Shown: positions 36,722 to 47,337, numbered from the stretch's first letter. The stretch is 64,000 bases of DNA from Bacteroidales bacterium (GCA_029210565.1 JARGFQ010000008.1:1-64000); one strand, 5' to 3'. Notes: generated by a model from the sequence alone, not told the origin. Made by a program: numbers and translations.

Positions 36722-38209
36722 ATGAACGATATACGTAAGCTTGCAGGGCAAACTGTCATTTACGGTTTCGGCACCGTTGTGCCGCGATTTTTGAACTATG
36801 CTCTGCTGACACCCTTTTATACCTATATTCTCGGCAGGGAACAGTACGGTGTTGTCACGGAGCTGTATGCCTGGATGGTGCTGGCCCTGGTCATTCTAAC
36901 GTACGGGATGGAGACGACCTATTTCCGGTTCTCGGGAAAAAAGGCACCGGCAGAGACGGTTTACAGCACAGCCCTGGTCAGCCTCTTTGCCACTTCGGCC
37001 TTTTTCATAATGGCGGTGAGCCTTTTCATCACTCCTGTGTCAGGATTTCTCGGTTATGAGGAACACCCGGAATACATACGGATGTTCTCGTGGATAGTGG
37101 CCATAGATGCCTTTTCGGCAATACCGTTTGCATGGCTCCGCAATAACAACAGGGCCAGAACCTTCAGCATTTTGAAGATCATAAATGTGGCCGTGACCAT
37201 TATCACGGTCTTCTTCTTCCTGAAGGCGGCGCCGACGATGGCAGAGCGGGGAAATGAACAGATTTTTAAGATATATAATCAGGATATGCAGGTGGGTTAC
37301 GTCTTCGTGGCCAACCTGGTCGGGTCAGCCGTTACGCTGCTGCTGCTGCTGCCTTATGTGCTGAAGATACGTCCGGTTTTTGACAGGAAACTGTTCGTGC
37401 GTATGCTCTCATACAGCTGGCCGCTACTGGTAGGAGGCATGGCAGGATCACTGAACGAGGTGCTTGACAAGATACTGCTGCGGCGGTTGATAGGAGGCGC
37501 AGAGGGTCTCGCCACAGTGGGTCTTTACGGTGCCGGGTACAAGGTGGGAGTGTTGATGTCTCTGTTTATTCAGATGTACCGCTTTGCCGCGGAGCCCTTC
37601 TTCTTTGAGAAGGCCGGAAGCAAGGAGGCGAAGGAGATATACGCGGTCACCATGAAATATTTTGTGATCACCGCACTGATACTCTACCTGGGTATAAACC
37701 TGTATGTTGAAGCACTGCAGATAATTATCGGACCGCTGTTCAGGGAATCACTGGTGGTGGTGCCTATAGTAAGCATGGGATACCTCCTGCTCGGCATCTT
37801 CATCAACCAAAGCATATGGTACAAGGTGGATGACAGAACCATCTACGGAGCATGGATCACCCTGGCGGGAGCCGCCGTAACAGTACTGGTAAACCTTCTG
37901 TTTGTGCCCCGCTTCGGCTATATCGCCGCTGCATGGGCACACGTGGCCTGCTACCTGTCAATGGTGGTGTTATCATATGTTGTGGGCATGAAATACTATC
38001 CTATAAAGTATGAGACTTTGAAGATCGTGCTCTACATAACGCTGGCGGTGGTACTACTGGCACTATCACGACTGCTGGCCCCGGAGAACAAAATAACCGG
38101 CATCGTTTTTGACACTATACTCCTTTTCATTTTCTTTGCCGTGGCAGAGATTAAGGATAAATACTTTACGTTATTGTTTAAAAGAAAAAATGAAGATCAG
38201 AATAGTTAA
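36722..38209 (+). CDS. Oligosaccharide flippase (MOP superfamily, Wzx-like)
   Basis: This 495-residue protein has about 14 hydrophobic segments and an N-terminus ([28 protein letters not shown]) typical of polysaccharide flippases in the MOP exporter superfamily. It probably moves lipid-linked saccharides across the inner membrane for LPS or capsule. No glycosyltransferase cluster is adjacent; instead it heads a conserved Bacteroidetes operon with dut and a TPR lipoprotein. It overlaps dut by 20 bases. Confidence 0.85.
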   Translation: MNDIRKLAGQTVIYGFGTVVPRFLNYALLTPFYTYILGREQYGVVTELYAWMVLALVILTYGMETTYFRFSGKKAPAETVYSTALVSLFATSAFFIMAVSLFITPVSGFLGYEEHPEYIRMFSWIVAIDAFSAIPFAWLRNNNRARTFSILKIINVAVTIITVFFFLKAAPTMAERGNEQIFKIYNQDMQVGYVFVANLVGSAVTLLLLLPYVLKIRPVFDRKLFVRMLSYSWPLLVGGMAGSLNEVLDKILLRRLIGGAEGLATVGLYGAGYKVGVLMSLFIQMYRFAAEPFFFEKAGSKEAKEIYAVTMKYFVITALILYLGINLYVEALQIIIGPLFRESLVVVPIVSMGYLLLGIFINQSIWYKVDDRTIYGAWITLAGAAVTVLVNLLFVPRFGYIAAAWAHVACYLSMVVLSYVVGMKYYPIKYETLKIVLYITLAVVLLALSRLLAPENKITGIVFDTILLFIFFAVAEIKDKYFTLLFKRKNEDQNS

Positions 38210-38624
38210 CAGGTCAACACACCCGGTGCCGTCATACGAGACAGAATTATCTGCAGGCATGGATCTGAGGGCTGATATCCGGGAACCGGTTACCCTTAAA
38301 GCCATGGAAAGAAAACTTGTGTCAACGGGTCTTTTTATTGAACTGCCGGAGGGTTATGAGGCACAGGTAAGGCCAAGAAGCGGCCTGGCCATCAAACACG
38401 GGATCACAGTGCTAAACTCGCCGGGGACAATTGACGCCGACTACAGGGGAGAGATATGCGTGATCCTGATCAATCTGTCAGACTGTGATTACACCATTAA
38501 TGACGGCGACAGGATAGCGCAGATGATTATTTCGCATCATGAGAAGGCCGAGTTCATTGAAACCGATGAAATAAACATGACGGAGAGAGGAACCGGAGGA
38601 TTCGGACACTCGGGCAAGAGATGA
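38190..38624 (+). CDS. dut: Deoxyuridine 5'-triphosphate nucleotidohydrolase
   Basis: Start at ATG 38190 gives 144 residues, the normal dUTPase length. All five trimeric dUTPase motifs are visible: [35 protein letters not shown] and the glycine-rich tail [10 protein letters not shown]. It hydrolyses dUTP to dUMP in the cytosol, keeping uracil out of DNA. The stop overlaps the next ATG (ATGA at 38621). Confidence 0.96.
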   Translation: MKIRIVNRSTHPVPSYETELSAGMDLRADIREPVTLKAMERKLVSTGLFIELPEGYEAQVRPRSGLAIKHGITVLNSPGTIDADYRGEICVILINLSDCDYTINDGDRIAQMIISHHEKAEFIETDEINMTERGTGGFGHSGKR

Positions 38625-40336
38625 GAAGGGAACTTTGGATAATTGCAACAGTGCTGCTGATAAACGGCTGTTCCACAGGAGCCGTAGCACCTACGGCAGA
38701 CACAGATAAGATAGTGAGGCCCGACAGCAGGTATGACTATATGCTGACCGAGGCGCTGCGACAGAAATATGTGGGTGATGTCAATGAAGCTGCAAGACTG
38801 TTTGAGAAATGCATCGAGACGAATCGGGCACGCTCTGTTCCCTACTTCGAGCTGGCACAGATATATTCGGCCGCAGGCATGGGAGAGAAAGCGGTTCAGT
38901 ATGCCTCGGCAGCAGCACGACTGGAACCGGATAACTACTGGTACCAGCTGGCAGCAGGTTCGCTTTTCACACAGTATGAACATAAGGATTCGGCACTGGT
39001 ATATTTCAGCAGGGCACTGAAGGCTGACAGCCGGGCGGTGGAGGTTAATTCAATACTGGCAGGACTCTATGCAGAAAGAGGAGAAGCCGAAAAGGCAGAT
39101 TCGCTCTTCAGCATTCTGAACAACCAGGGTGCGCTCAACGATGACATGTTCCTCATGATGATCTCCGGCCTGATAATGAAAGGAGACCTGATAGAGGCTG
39201 CAAAGAGAACCGAAAGACTGATTGAAAGAGAGCCGTACGAAATGAGATACAAAGCCCTGCTTGCAGATATAAGTTACGAGGCGGGTAACATTGAGAAGAG
39301 CGACAGCATATACAGGTCAATAATTGATAAGGATCCGGATAACATAGAGACACAGCTGCTATACCTGATGAACCAGGTATACAAAAAGGATTATGCTGAT
39401 ATTTCGGGATTTTTGAATAATGTTTTTGAAAGTGAGGTTGTTGACAGGGAAAGAAAGATATCTGTCGCCGGAAGACTGCTGACAGACACTGCCTATGTAA
39501 AGGAAAACTCCTACTCACTGGAAGAGAGCCTGATGATACTTGAGGGTAAATATCCCGGCGATGAAGAGATACTGTCAATGAGGCCCGTAATGTATGAGAA
39601 CGCAGGACGGATCGATAAGGCAATTTCACGGTATGAAGCGATAATTGATAGGGTGAAGCCCGGATTTTACCTAAAGGAGAGATTGATACTGCTCTATGCA
39701 GAACAGGAAGAATACAGGAAGCTGTATAACCTTGCCGCAGTCTATTCCCGTGAAAACAACAGAAGCATCATTGGAAAAGTATATTATGCTATAGCTGCCA
39801 TGGAACTTGAAGAGTACCAGGTAGCAGACACAGAACTGAAAAAAGCACTCATCCTGGCAGGAAATGATTTCGGGATGAAGGTACAGGTTCTCTCAATGAT
39901 GGGAGATCTTAAATTCAGGATGAAAGATCCGGATGCTGCCTTCGGGTTCTATGAGGAAGCCCTGAAACTGTCGCCCGGTGAGGTGCTGATACTTAACAAT
40001 TATGCCTATTTTCTTGCCGAAGATGACCGTGAGCTGAAAAAAGCCCTGAAGATGGCAGAAGAGGTTATGCGGAAAGAGGGAGATAATCCCACATATATAG
40101 ATACATATGCATGGGTGCTCTATAAGCTGGGAAAGCACAGGCGCGCCTGGAAACAGATGCAGAGAATAGTTGATGCGGATGAGGTGAATGACGCAGAGAT
40201 ACTTGAACATATGGGATTTATTCTATATGAACTGGGGAGATGCGAAGAGGCTGCGGAATACTGGAAGACATCGCTGGAAACTGACAGCTCGAAATCCTAT
40301 CTGGAAGAGGAGATAAAGAAATGCGGGAAGGATTAA
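38621..40336 (+). CDS. TPR-repeat lipoprotein
   Basis: The 571-residue protein has a lipoprotein signal ending INGC (Cys17), and the rest is built of TPR-type helical repeats, clearest at about 65-240 and 390-560 (for example [29 protein letters not shown]). It is likely a periplasm-facing outer-membrane scaffold. It is translationally coupled to dut and overlaps the DUF4292 gene by 16 bases, an arrangement I recall as conserved in Bacteroidales. The partner complex is unknown. Confidence 0.85.
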   Translation: MRRELWIIATVLLINGCSTGAVAPTADTDKIVRPDSRYDYMLTEALRQKYVGDVNEAARLFEKCIETNRARSVPYFELAQIYSAAGMGEKAVQYASAAARLEPDNYWYQLAAGSLFTQYEHKDSALVYFSRALKADSRAVEVNSILAGLYAERGEAEKADSLFSILNNQGALNDDMFLMMISGLIMKGDLIEAAKRTERLIEREPYEMRYKALLADISYEAGNIEKSDSIYRSIIDKDPDNIETQLLYLMNQVYKKDYADISGFLNNVFESEVVDRERKISVAGRLLTDTAYVKENSYSLEESLMILEGKYPGDEEILSMRPVMYENAGRIDKAISRYEAIIDRVKPGFYLKERLILLYAEQEEYRKLYNLAAVYSRENNRSIIGKVYYAIAAMELEEYQVADTELKKALILAGNDFGMKVQVLSMMGDLKFRMKDPDAAFGFYEEALKLSPGEVLILNNYAYFLAEDDRELKKALKMAEEVMRKEGDNPTYIDTYAWVLYKLGKHRRAWKQMQRIVDADEVNDAEILEHMGFILYELGRCEEAAEYWKTSLETDSSKSYLEEEIKKCGKD

Positions 40337-41085
40337 GATATGCGATAGTAGTGCTGCTGATAGTTATGCTCGCCGGATGTTCCGCTGCACGCAGAAGGAA
40401 GAGCACTGAACCGGAAGCGACATTTAGCGCGGCCGGTTACAGTGCTATGGCTGGCATAGTCAAGGGATATAATATCACTGATGAGGGATTCGTTATTCGA
40501 AGGGGAAAAGTAGAACTTCAGGGAACTCAGGTGGAGGGAACCTTTGGGTTCACTGCGAGGATAAACAGGGATGGTGATTTTCTTGCATCGGTGAGAGGAC
40601 CGCTTGGAATAGAATTGGTGAGAATACTTGCTGTGGGAAATGAAATAGCAGCAATAGACAGGTTTAATAGAACTGTGTATATTGGAAAAAGAGATGTCTT
40701 CATGCAAAAGAACGGAATGCCGCGGGATTTCGTGGAGATGCTCTTTGGCGATATGCCTGAACTGGACAGCGCACAGTTTGGAGCAGTTAACGCAAATGAG
40801 CTGATAATGAGGGTATCAGACATGAATACGGAAAGAGAGGTGGTGATATGTGTTGATGAGATGAAGGTGTGCAGGCAAAGTGTTAATACCGTAGCGTCGG
40901 GACATGAGATAACGATGCATTTCAGCGATTTCAAGAGTGCCGGAGATAAAAAATATGCTACGCACATTGAGATGAATGAGAAGAAGAAAAAGCTACATGT
41001 GACAGTGAAGATAGACGAGCTGGTTACCGGCTTTGATGAGGAGATTGTGTTTAACCTGCCATCATACCGGAGAAGCAACATATGA
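40321..41085 (+). CDS. DUF4292-family lipoprotein
   Basis: The 254-residue protein has a lipoprotein signal ending MLAGC (Cys20). The rest is beta-rich and fits DUF4292, a Bacteroidetes family thought to resemble the LolA/LolB lipoprotein-carrier fold. Position between a TPR lipoprotein and an EnvC-like protein suggests envelope biogenesis. The LolB-like role is an inference from fold resemblance. It overlaps the next gene by four bases. Confidence 0.8.
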   Translation: MREGLRYAIVVLLIVMLAGCSAARRRKSTEPEATFSAAGYSAMAGIVKGYNITDEGFVIRRGKVELQGTQVEGTFGFTARINRDGDFLASVRGPLGIELVRILAVGNEIAAIDRFNRTVYIGKRDVFMQKNGMPRDFVEMLFGDMPELDSAQFGAVNANELIMRVSDMNTEREVVICVDEMKVCRQSVNTVASGHEITMHFSDFKSAGDKKYATHIEMNEKKKKLHVTVKIDELVTGFDEEIVFNLPSYRRSNI

Positions 41086-42263
41086 AAAGAGTGTTTCTGT
41101 CGGCCCTGATCATGATGTGCACACTGATTACAGTCAAGGGACAGTCGCGTGCCGAGCTCGAGGAGATGAGGAAGAAAAACCTCGCGGAGATAGAATATGT
41201 TGACAGACTGCTCAAGAGTACGGCGAGTGAAAGGAGCGAGAACCTGAATGAGCTCAGGGTCATTGGAAAGAAGCTGAACCTGAGGGAAAAGCTGATTAAT
41301 GAATATGGCAGGGAGATTTCACTTCTGGAATACAGGATCTCACTCAACCGGATGGCGGGAGAGATGCTTGAGGAGGACCTGAATAATCTTAAAAATGATT
41401 ATGCCAGGTCAATAGTAAGTGCATACAAGGCGACGAAGGGCACTCCGGCAGTAGCGTTCATTCTGTCATCTGCTGATTTCAACCAGGGTTACAAGAGGTT
41501 GAAATATATACAGCAGGTCGCACGATACAGAAGAAAGGAATCGAAGACAATAGAGACGATATATAAGGAGCTGCATAACACACAAGAGAGGCTGGAGAGA
41601 GACAGGAAAAACATCAATGATCTGAAGGGAAGGGAAGAGAGGCAGAAACAGATGCTTGGGAATGAAAAGAGCAGGAAGGAGAGGATGGTAAGTACCCTGG
41701 CGAAGAAGGAAGCGCAGCTGAAGCAGGATCTGGCACAGAAGAAAAGAATAGCAAGGCAGATTGAAAATGAAATTGCCAGATTGATAGAGGAAGAGAGAAA
41801 GAGAAGTGCGATAAGCCCGATGAGCAATGAGATGAAGGTGATAGGAGAGTCGTTCGGGGAGAACAGGGGGAAATTACCATGGCCTGTGGACAGGGGACTG
41901 ATCACAAGTCACTTTGGACTGCAACCGCACCCGGTATTGAAGAATGTGACTGAGGACAACATTGGGATTGAGATTACGTCGGGCGGGATCACAAGGGCAA
42001 ACGCAGTATTTAAGGGTGAGGTGGTTAGAGTGTTCGCAATATCAGGTGCAAACATGGCAGTAATAATGCGGCACGGTAAATATCTGACTGTATATCAGAA
42101 TATTGTTAATGTAAAGGTAAAGGCCGGAGATTCAGTTGTAACAGGAGGGATTTTGGGCGATGTTTTCAGTGACAGCAGGGATGGAGGAAAGAGCGTAATA
42201 AAATTCATGATCTACGAAGAGAAGAAAAAACTTGACCCTGAACGGTGGCTGTTAAAAAAATGA
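41082..42263 (+). CDS. EnvC-like murein hydrolase activator
   Basis: The 393-residue protein has a signal peptide (to about residue 21), a long coiled coil (about 22-245) and a C-terminal LytM/M23-like domain (about 275-390). The LytM zinc ligands appear degenerate: the usual HxGxD motif reads NIGIE and the YxH motif reads VYQN. This fits EnvC-type proteins, which do not cut peptidoglycan but activate amidases at the division site. The gene is coupled to the DUF4292 gene by an ATGA overlap. Confidence 0.88.
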   Translation: MKRVFLSALIMMCTLITVKGQSRAELEEMRKKNLAEIEYVDRLLKSTASERSENLNELRVIGKKLNLREKLINEYGREISLLEYRISLNRMAGEMLEEDLNNLKNDYARSIVSAYKATKGTPAVAFILSSADFNQGYKRLKYIQQVARYRRKESKTIETIYKELHNTQERLERDRKNINDLKGREERQKQMLGNEKSRKERMVSTLAKKEAQLKQDLAQKKRIARQIENEIARLIEEERKRSAISPMSNEMKVIGESFGENRGKLPWPVDRGLITSHFGLQPHPVLKNVTEDNIGIEITSGGITRANAVFKGEVVRVFAISGANMAVIMRHGKYLTVYQNIVNVKVKAGDSVVTGGILGDVFSDSRDGGKSVIKFMIYEEKKKLDPERWLLKK

Positions 42264-42320
42264 TTAAATTTTGAAACAAAAAAATTGACCTGTTAGTATA
42301 AAAACTGATAGGGAAACAGG

Positions 42321-42713
42321 ATGGAAAGCATTACTATTAATTCAGACGTTGAAAACCTTAAGGTTGTTGAAACCGTTGTCGATACACTTTCTAAGAAACT
42401 GGGAATTCCGGATGAGGTGTACGGTAAGATACTCATATCAACCGTTGAGGCTGTGAATAATGCCATACTGCACGGAAACAAGGGAGACATAAAAAAGATT
42501 GTAAAGGTTGATTTCGCAGCTGACGGAAACTTTTTCAACGTAACTGTAACTGATGAGGGGGAAGGATTTGAATACGGCAATCTCCCGGATCCTACTGATC
42601 CTAAGAATATTGAAAACCTTCACGGCAGGGGTGTTTTTCTAATGAGAAACCTGTCAGATGAGATAGAGTTCAACGAGTCAGGAAACGAGGTTAAAATGCA
42701 GTTCAGATATTAG
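42321..42713 (+). CDS. RsbW/SpoIIAB-like anti-sigma factor kinase domain protein
   Basis: The 130-residue protein is a stand-alone GHKL ATPase domain. It has an N box (EAVNNAILHGNKGD, about 36-49), a G1 region (DEGEGFEYGNLPDP) and a G2 region (GRGVFLMRNLSDE). This matches serine-kinase anti-sigma factors such as RsbW. No cognate anti-anti-sigma (STAS) or sigma gene is adjacent, so its partner lies elsewhere or its role has changed. It is four bases upstream of ybeY. Confidence 0.85.
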   Translation: MESITINSDVENLKVVETVVDTLSKKLGIPDEVYGKILISTVEAVNNAILHGNKGDIKKIVKVDFAADGNFFNVTVTDEGEGFEYGNLPDPTDPKNIENLHGRGVFLMRNLSDEIEFNESGNEVKMQFRY

Positions 42714-42717
42714 TAGA

Positions 42718-43140
42718 TTGGTAATAAGGGTACACTACGATATTGAAAAGTTCAGACTGCGTGACAGTAAGGCACTGAAGAAGGTTATAGGAAGGATCAT
42801 AAGGGATGCGGGAATGAAGCAGGGGACTGTTGACCTGGTCTTTACGGGCGACAGTAAGGTGTATGAGATAAACTATGAATTTCTGGGGCACGACTATTAC
42901 ACAGACATTATTACTTTTAACTATAACAGCGGTAAGACAGTTAACGGTGAAGTATATATCAGCACCGACAGGGTGCGGGAAAACGCAATGAAGTTCAATG
43001 TACCGTTCAGAAGTGAGTTGAAACGGGTTGTTTTTCACGGAGTACTCCACTTGTGCGGATATGATGACAGAACAGCTGAGGAGAAGGCAAAGATGACGGA
43101 GATGGAAGAGATGTATCTGGCTTTATCATATTCCGGATGA
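42718..43140 (+). CDS. ybeY: Endoribonuclease YbeY
   Basis: The 140-residue protein starts with TTG at 42718, four bases after the preceding stop. It contains the UPF0054 signature HGVLHLCGYDD near residues 107-117. The canonical zinc site is H-x3-H-x5-H; here the third His is Asp. YbeY acts in 16S rRNA 3' maturation and ribosome quality control. The altered ligand could be a lineage feature, since Asp can bind zinc. The stop overlaps the mnmG start (ATGA). Confidence 0.9.
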   Translation: MVIRVHYDIEKFRLRDSKALKKVIGRIIRDAGMKQGTVDLVFTGDSKVYEINYEFLGHDYYTDIITFNYNSGKTVNGEVYISTDRVRENAMKFNVPFRSELKRVVFHGVLHLCGYDDRTAEEKAKMTEMEEMYLALSYSG

Positions 43141-45011
43141 ATTTCACTTATGATATAATTGTTGTTGGCGGTGGCCATGCGGGTTGCGAGGCGGCGCATA
43201 TAGCTGCTATAATGGGGGCAAAGACACTGCTTGTCACAATGGACATGACAAAGCTGGCCCAGATGTCATGCAACCCGGCAATGGGAGGCATAGCCAAAGG
43301 ACAGATAATCAGGGAGATAGATGCACTGGGGGGAATGTCAGCACTGGTGACTGACAGGACGATGATACAGTTCAGGATGCTCAACAGGAGCAAGGGTCCT
43401 GCAATGTGGAGTCCGAGGGCTCAGTGTGACCGGATGCTGTTCAGCAGGGAGTGGAGGAAGTTACTGGAGGAGACGGATAATCTTCACATATGGCAGGAAC
43501 AGGCAAACCGGCTGATATTGGAAGAGGGAAGGGTAAAAGGCGTGAAGACAACCTTCGGAAATGAGTTCAGGGCAGAGGCTGTGATACTTACAAACGGCAC
43601 CTTTCTTAATGGACTGATGCATGTGGGATTCAGCACTATGCCTGGGGGGCGGTCAGGAGACGCCGAATCGCTGGGCCTTAGTGACCAGTTAAGGGAGGCA
43701 GGTTTTGAGGTCGAGAGACTTAAAACGGGAACAAGTGCCAGGGTAGACGGAAGAAGCGTACGGTTTTCAGAGATGACGGAGCAGAAGGGCGATGGCGACG
43801 GCCGATGCTTTTCATTTATGAATGACAGGGTTGTGATTAAGGACGAGAGGAGCTGTTTCATCACTCATACAAACAGGGAAGCACATGAGGTGTTGAGGGA
43901 AGGACTGAAGTTTTCGCCGCTCTTTACAGGAAGGATCAAGGGGCGGGGACCAAGGTACTGTCCAAGCGTGGAGGACAAAATTGTAACCTTTGAAGGAAAG
44001 GAATCGCATCAGCTCTTCCTTGAACCGGAAGGGTGGGAGACCAATGAGTATTATATTAACGGCTTTGCCAGCAGCCTTACGCTTGAAACACAGATCGGTG
44101 CGCTGCATAAGATAAAGGGACTGCAGGATGTAGTTATATACAGGCCCGGGTATGCAATAGAGTACGACTTCTTCCAGCCCACACAGCTGAAGCATACGCT
44201 GGAGACAAAAAGGGTGGTGGGACTCTACTTTGCAGGGCAGATAAACGGAACCACCGGATATGAGGAGGCCGGTGCCCAGGGATTGATGGCAGGAATGAAT
44301 GCCGTGCTCAAAATGAAAGGCGGGGAACCGTTTATACTCGGACGTGACGAAGCTTATATCGGGGTGTTGATTGATGACCTCGTGACAAAGGGAGTGGACG
44401 AACCATACAGAATGTTTACGTCAAGAGCAGAATACAGGATCTTGCTGAGACAGGACAATGCCGATGAGAGGCTGACAGGTAAGGGATACAGTATTGGAAC
44501 TGTAAGTGAGGAGAGGATGCAGAGAATGAAGATGAAATACACCATGGTTGAGGAACTGGAGGCATTTCTGAAAAGAAGCACTGTTTCCCCCGGAGAAATA
44601 AATCATTTCCTTGCTGAGCGTGGAACTGCACCAATAAGTCAGAAAATTAAAGCAATTAATATTGCCGCGCGGCCGCAAATAGATCTGAAGGAGCTGCTGC
44701 GTGAAGTCCGGGGATCAGAAGAGCTTCTGTGCAACAGGACGGAAAGCAAAAAGGATATTATTGAAGCAGCCGAAATCCGCATCAAATATTCAGGATACCT
44801 GGAGAGAGAGAGAGGAGTGGCGGACAAGATAAAGAGAATGGAGGATCTGAAAATCCCGGACGATATAAGCTATAACGAGCTGGTATCAATATCCACGGAG
44901 GGACGCCAGAAGCTTTCAAGAATAAGACCGGCATCCATAGGTCAGGCATCAAGAATTAGCGGAGTATCAACTTCTGATATTTCAATTCTGATAATGTATC
45001 TTGGAAGATAA
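43137..45011 (+). CDS. mnmG: tRNA uridine-5-carboxymethylaminomethyl modification enzyme MnmG
   Basis: The 624-residue FAD protein works with MnmE to modify the wobble uridine of several tRNAs. The FAD-binding GGGHAGCEAA motif is at about residues 11-20, the MSCNPAMGGIAKG motif follows, and the C-terminal helical domain ends ASRISGVSTSDISILIMYL. Length is typical. mnmG is often close to the replication origin, and a parS-like palindrome follows its stop by 7 bases. Confidence 0.97.
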   Translation: MNFTYDIIVVGGGHAGCEAAHIAAIMGAKTLLVTMDMTKLAQMSCNPAMGGIAKGQIIREIDALGGMSALVTDRTMIQFRMLNRSKGPAMWSPRAQCDRMLFSREWRKLLEETDNLHIWQEQANRLILEEGRVKGVKTTFGNEFRAEAVILTNGTFLNGLMHVGFSTMPGGRSGDAESLGLSDQLREAGFEVERLKTGTSARVDGRSVRFSEMTEQKGDGDGRCFSFMNDRVVIKDERSCFITHTNREAHEVLREGLKFSPLFTGRIKGRGPRYCPSVEDKIVTFEGKESHQLFLEPEGWETNEYYINGFASSLTLETQIGALHKIKGLQDVVIYRPGYAIEYDFFQPTQLKHTLETKRVVGLYFAGQINGTTGYEEAGAQGLMAGMNAVLKMKGGEPFILGRDEAYIGVLIDDLVTKGVDEPYRMFTSRAEYRILLRQDNADERLTGKGYSIGTVSEERMQRMKMKYTMVEELEAFLKRSTVSPGEINHFLAERGTAPISQKIKAINIAARPQIDLKELLREVRGSEELLCNRTESKKDIIEAAEIRIKYSGYLERERGVADKIKRMEDLKIPDDISYNELVSISTEGRQKLSRIRPASIGQASRISGVSTSDISILIMYLGR

Positions 45012-45018
45012 TCGAAAG

Positions 45019-45034
45019 TGTTCCACGTGGAACA
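45019..45034. promoter_or_regulatory. parS-like centromere site 1
   Basis: TGTTCCACGTGGAACA is a perfect 16-bp palindrome, extending symmetrically to 22 bp (45016-45037). It matches the bacterial ParB-binding parS consensus TGTTYCACGTGRAACA. It lies between mnmG and ade. A hairpin followed by ATTTT could also act as a terminator, but the near-identical second site at 49163 favours parS. Confidence 0.75.
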
Positions 45035-45052
45035 CTTATTTTAACCAATAAG

Positions 45053-46672
45053 ATGAAGATATCAGGAAAAATTATTGATGTGCATCAGAGGCGCATCTAT
45101 CACGGTGCTGTTACTATTTCAGCAGGCATAATAGAGAGCGTGGAAGAAACCGGATCGGGACCGGATGTTTACATCATGCCGGGATTTACTGATGCGCACG
45201 TGCATATCGAAAGTTCTATGCTTGTACCATCACATTTTGCCGTCGCAGCTGTGCGCCACGGGACCGTGGCGGTGGTGGCTGACCCGCACGAGATAGGGAA
45301 TGTGCTGGGTAATGAGGGAGTAAAATTCATGATTGAAAATGCCCGGAATGTACCGTTGAAAATAATATTTGGTGCACCATCATGTGTACCGGCTACAGAT
45401 TCTGAAAGCAGTGGTGCACGCATCGACGCAGATGATATAAAAGAACTTGTGGAGAATGATATGATAGGGTTCCTGGCTGAGATGATGAACTTCCCGGGAG
45501 TGGTTCATGACGACCCGGAGGTGGTACGTAAGCTTGAAGTTGCCCGGAATGCAGGCGTTTTAATCGACGGCCATGCGCCAGGTCTGACGGGGAAGGATCT
45601 TATAAAATATATTAGGGCTGGAATTACCACCGACCATGAATGTACAACCCTTGAAGAAGCACAGGAAAAGATTGCAGGCGGGATGAAGATACTCATCAGA
45701 GAAGGCAGTGCGGCAAAAAACCTTGAGGCACTCGCACCGCTTTTGGAGACAAATCCTGGTTATGTGATGCTATGCAGTGACGACATGCATCCGGAGACCC
45801 TGGGAAAGGGACATATTAACCGGCTGGTGGCAAGACTCATCGGAATGGGATATGATATCTTCAGCGTTATCAGGGCCGCATCGGTAAACAGTGCAGAGCA
45901 TTATAAAATAAATGTCGGACTGCTGAGGCCGGGAGACCCGGCAGACTTTATAGTAACTGATGATACGGGAAAGATGAATATCATGAAAACCTTCATAAAC
46001 GGAAAATGCGTTTTTGACGGTGTGAAATCCCTATTTTCACCGGGAGAGGTTATGAAGATCAATCATTTCAACTGCAGTCACCTGCTGCCGGGCGAGATAA
46101 GAGTGGAGAATACCGGGAAACGGATACGGGTTATCCTTGCACGAAACGGTGAGCTTCTCACTGATGCTGTAACAACTGAAGCCGGAACAGGTAAATATGT
46201 GGAACCGCGTCCTGCAGAAGATCTTTTGAAAATCGTAGTTAAGGAGAGGTACAACGACAAACCCCCGGCAGTCGCCTTCATCAGGGGCTTCGGGCTTAAG
46301 AGCGGGTCCATGGCGTCGTCGGTTGCTCACGACAGCCATAATATAATAGCCGTTGGAACCAATGACCGCGACATAATCAGTGCAATTAATATGATAACCG
46401 ACGCCAGGGGTGGTATGTCGGTAGTCTCCGATGAGGGGGCTGAAATCCTTCGCCTGCCTGTGGCAGGCATCATGTCTGATATTCCTGTAACAGCCATGGC
46501 TCGACAGTACGAACGACTATCGGAGAGCGTCAGGAATCTCGGATGCAGGCTCGATGCACCCTTTATGACCCTCTCCTTTATGGCCCTTCTGGTCATTCCC
46601 GAGCTCAAGCTAAGCGACCGCGGACTGTTCGACGGCCTGGCATTCCGCCACGTACCGCTCTTTGTAGAATAA
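45053..46672 (+). CDS. ade: Adenine deaminase
   Basis: The 539-residue metalloenzyme converts adenine to hypoxanthine and ammonia in purine salvage. Amidohydrolase motifs are visible: GFTDAHVHIESSM (about 45-57), ADPHEIGNVLG, DGHAPGLTGKD and CSDDMHPETLGKGH, with the usual C-terminal domain ending HVPLFVE. Length is close to the family norm of about 540-590. It is transcribed alone after the parS-like site. Confidence 0.95.
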   Translation: MKISGKIIDVHQRRIYHGAVTISAGIIESVEETGSGPDVYIMPGFTDAHVHIESSMLVPSHFAVAAVRHGTVAVVADPHEIGNVLGNEGVKFMIENARNVPLKIIFGAPSCVPATDSESSGARIDADDIKELVENDMIGFLAEMMNFPGVVHDDPEVVRKLEVARNAGVLIDGHAPGLTGKDLIKYIRAGITTDHECTTLEEAQEKIAGGMKILIREGSAAKNLEALAPLLETNPGYVMLCSDDMHPETLGKGHINRLVARLIGMGYDIFSVIRAASVNSAEHYKINVGLLRPGDPADFIVTDDTGKMNIMKTFINGKCVFDGVKSLFSPGEVMKINHFNCSHLLPGEIRVENTGKRIRVILARNGELLTDAVTTEAGTGKYVEPRPAEDLLKIVVKERYNDKPPAVAFIRGFGLKSGSMASSVAHDSHNIIAVGTNDRDIISAINMITDARGGMSVVSDEGAEILRLPVAGIMSDIPVTAMARQYERLSESVRNLGCRLDAPFMTLSFMALLVIPELKLSDRGLFDGLAFRHVPLFVE

Positions 46673-46859
46673 TCCGGAGGAAAACAGTTGCTCCACCGGG
46701 TTCACACCCTGCGGGTCCAGAGATCGTGACACCAGATTATGATGGCAAGTTCCGCTCCTGGCTGAATAATCAGCTGACGAGCTTCATTGGCCAAAGCTAA
46801 ATCCAGACGGACGAAAACCCCACGGCAAACCGGCACTCCTGGCCGTTCCGATCTTTGTT

Positions 46860-46895
46860 GAACAGGCTGCAGGAGAACTTGTCTCCTGCCTGTTC
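46860..46895 (+). terminator. Imperfect hairpin downstream of ade
   Basis: GAACAG and GCAGGAGA pair with TCTCCTGC and CTGTTC, giving 14 base pairs with a three-base bulge and a five-base loop. It lies 187 bases after the ade stop. There is no T-run after it, so intrinsic termination is doubtful; a processing or structural role is equally possible. Confidence 0.3.
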
Positions 46896-46912
46896 ATCGC
46901 ACGGGTGAAATT

Positions 46913-47072
46913 CCTCCGAACCAGGAGAGAGCATGAAACAACCAGCTTTTATAAGAAATACACTTATTTATATACCTGCTAATTGGTAAAACTCCTCCGA
47001 ACCAGGAGAGAGCATGCAACAACCGGCTTTTATCGAAGTGCACTTCCTGATATCCCGGCTAATTATGGTTCA
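46913..47072. repeat. Two-unit tandem repeat, period 81 bp
   Basis: CCTCCGAACCAGGAGAGAGC at 46913 recurs at 46994. Similarity continues through CAACAACCGGCTTTTAT and tails off into the shared CGGCTAATT/CTGCTAATT end. The first 35 bases are nearly identical, while the second half of each unit has diverged. Only two units exist, so this is not a CRISPR array. Confidence 0.7.
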
Positions 47073-47329
47073 GCCCCGGCGAACACAAATTGCCCACGAA
47101 GCTGGACCATGGTACATCAGACCTTATTCCGTCTCCAACGCAGAATTTAATGGTTCTTCGCAGTGCATTCCCCATCTTCACATCCTTTGCACCAGGGCAT
47201 CATAATATAACATTCCTTTCTTCGATAGATAATCCAGGGGATTGACCTTTGTCCATTACGGGCAACAGTTTGACTAACAAACAGATGTATATCATTCCGC
47301 TGCCTGTTATCTTCAATTCCTCATTTTTA

Positions 47330-47337
47330 TACCTTTG
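47330..47337 (+). promoter_or_regulatory. Predicted -7 element of uvrC, which decides its start
   Basis: TACCTTTG matches TAnnTTTG. Transcription would begin near 47344, so upstream in-frame start candidates (47249, 47285) cannot be used. The TTG at 47366 is the first plausible start after it. Confidence 0.55.

Noticed and set aside
45016..45037. The palindrome after mnmG as a simple intrinsic terminator
   Set aside because: The stem has no natural loop, and the same 16-mer recurs with one change at 49163, which fits a protein-binding site better. A dual role is not excluded.
46913..47072. Repeat units as a CRISPR array
   Set aside because: There are only two units, the period is 81 bp with no constant repeat and unique spacer structure, and no cas genes are nearby.
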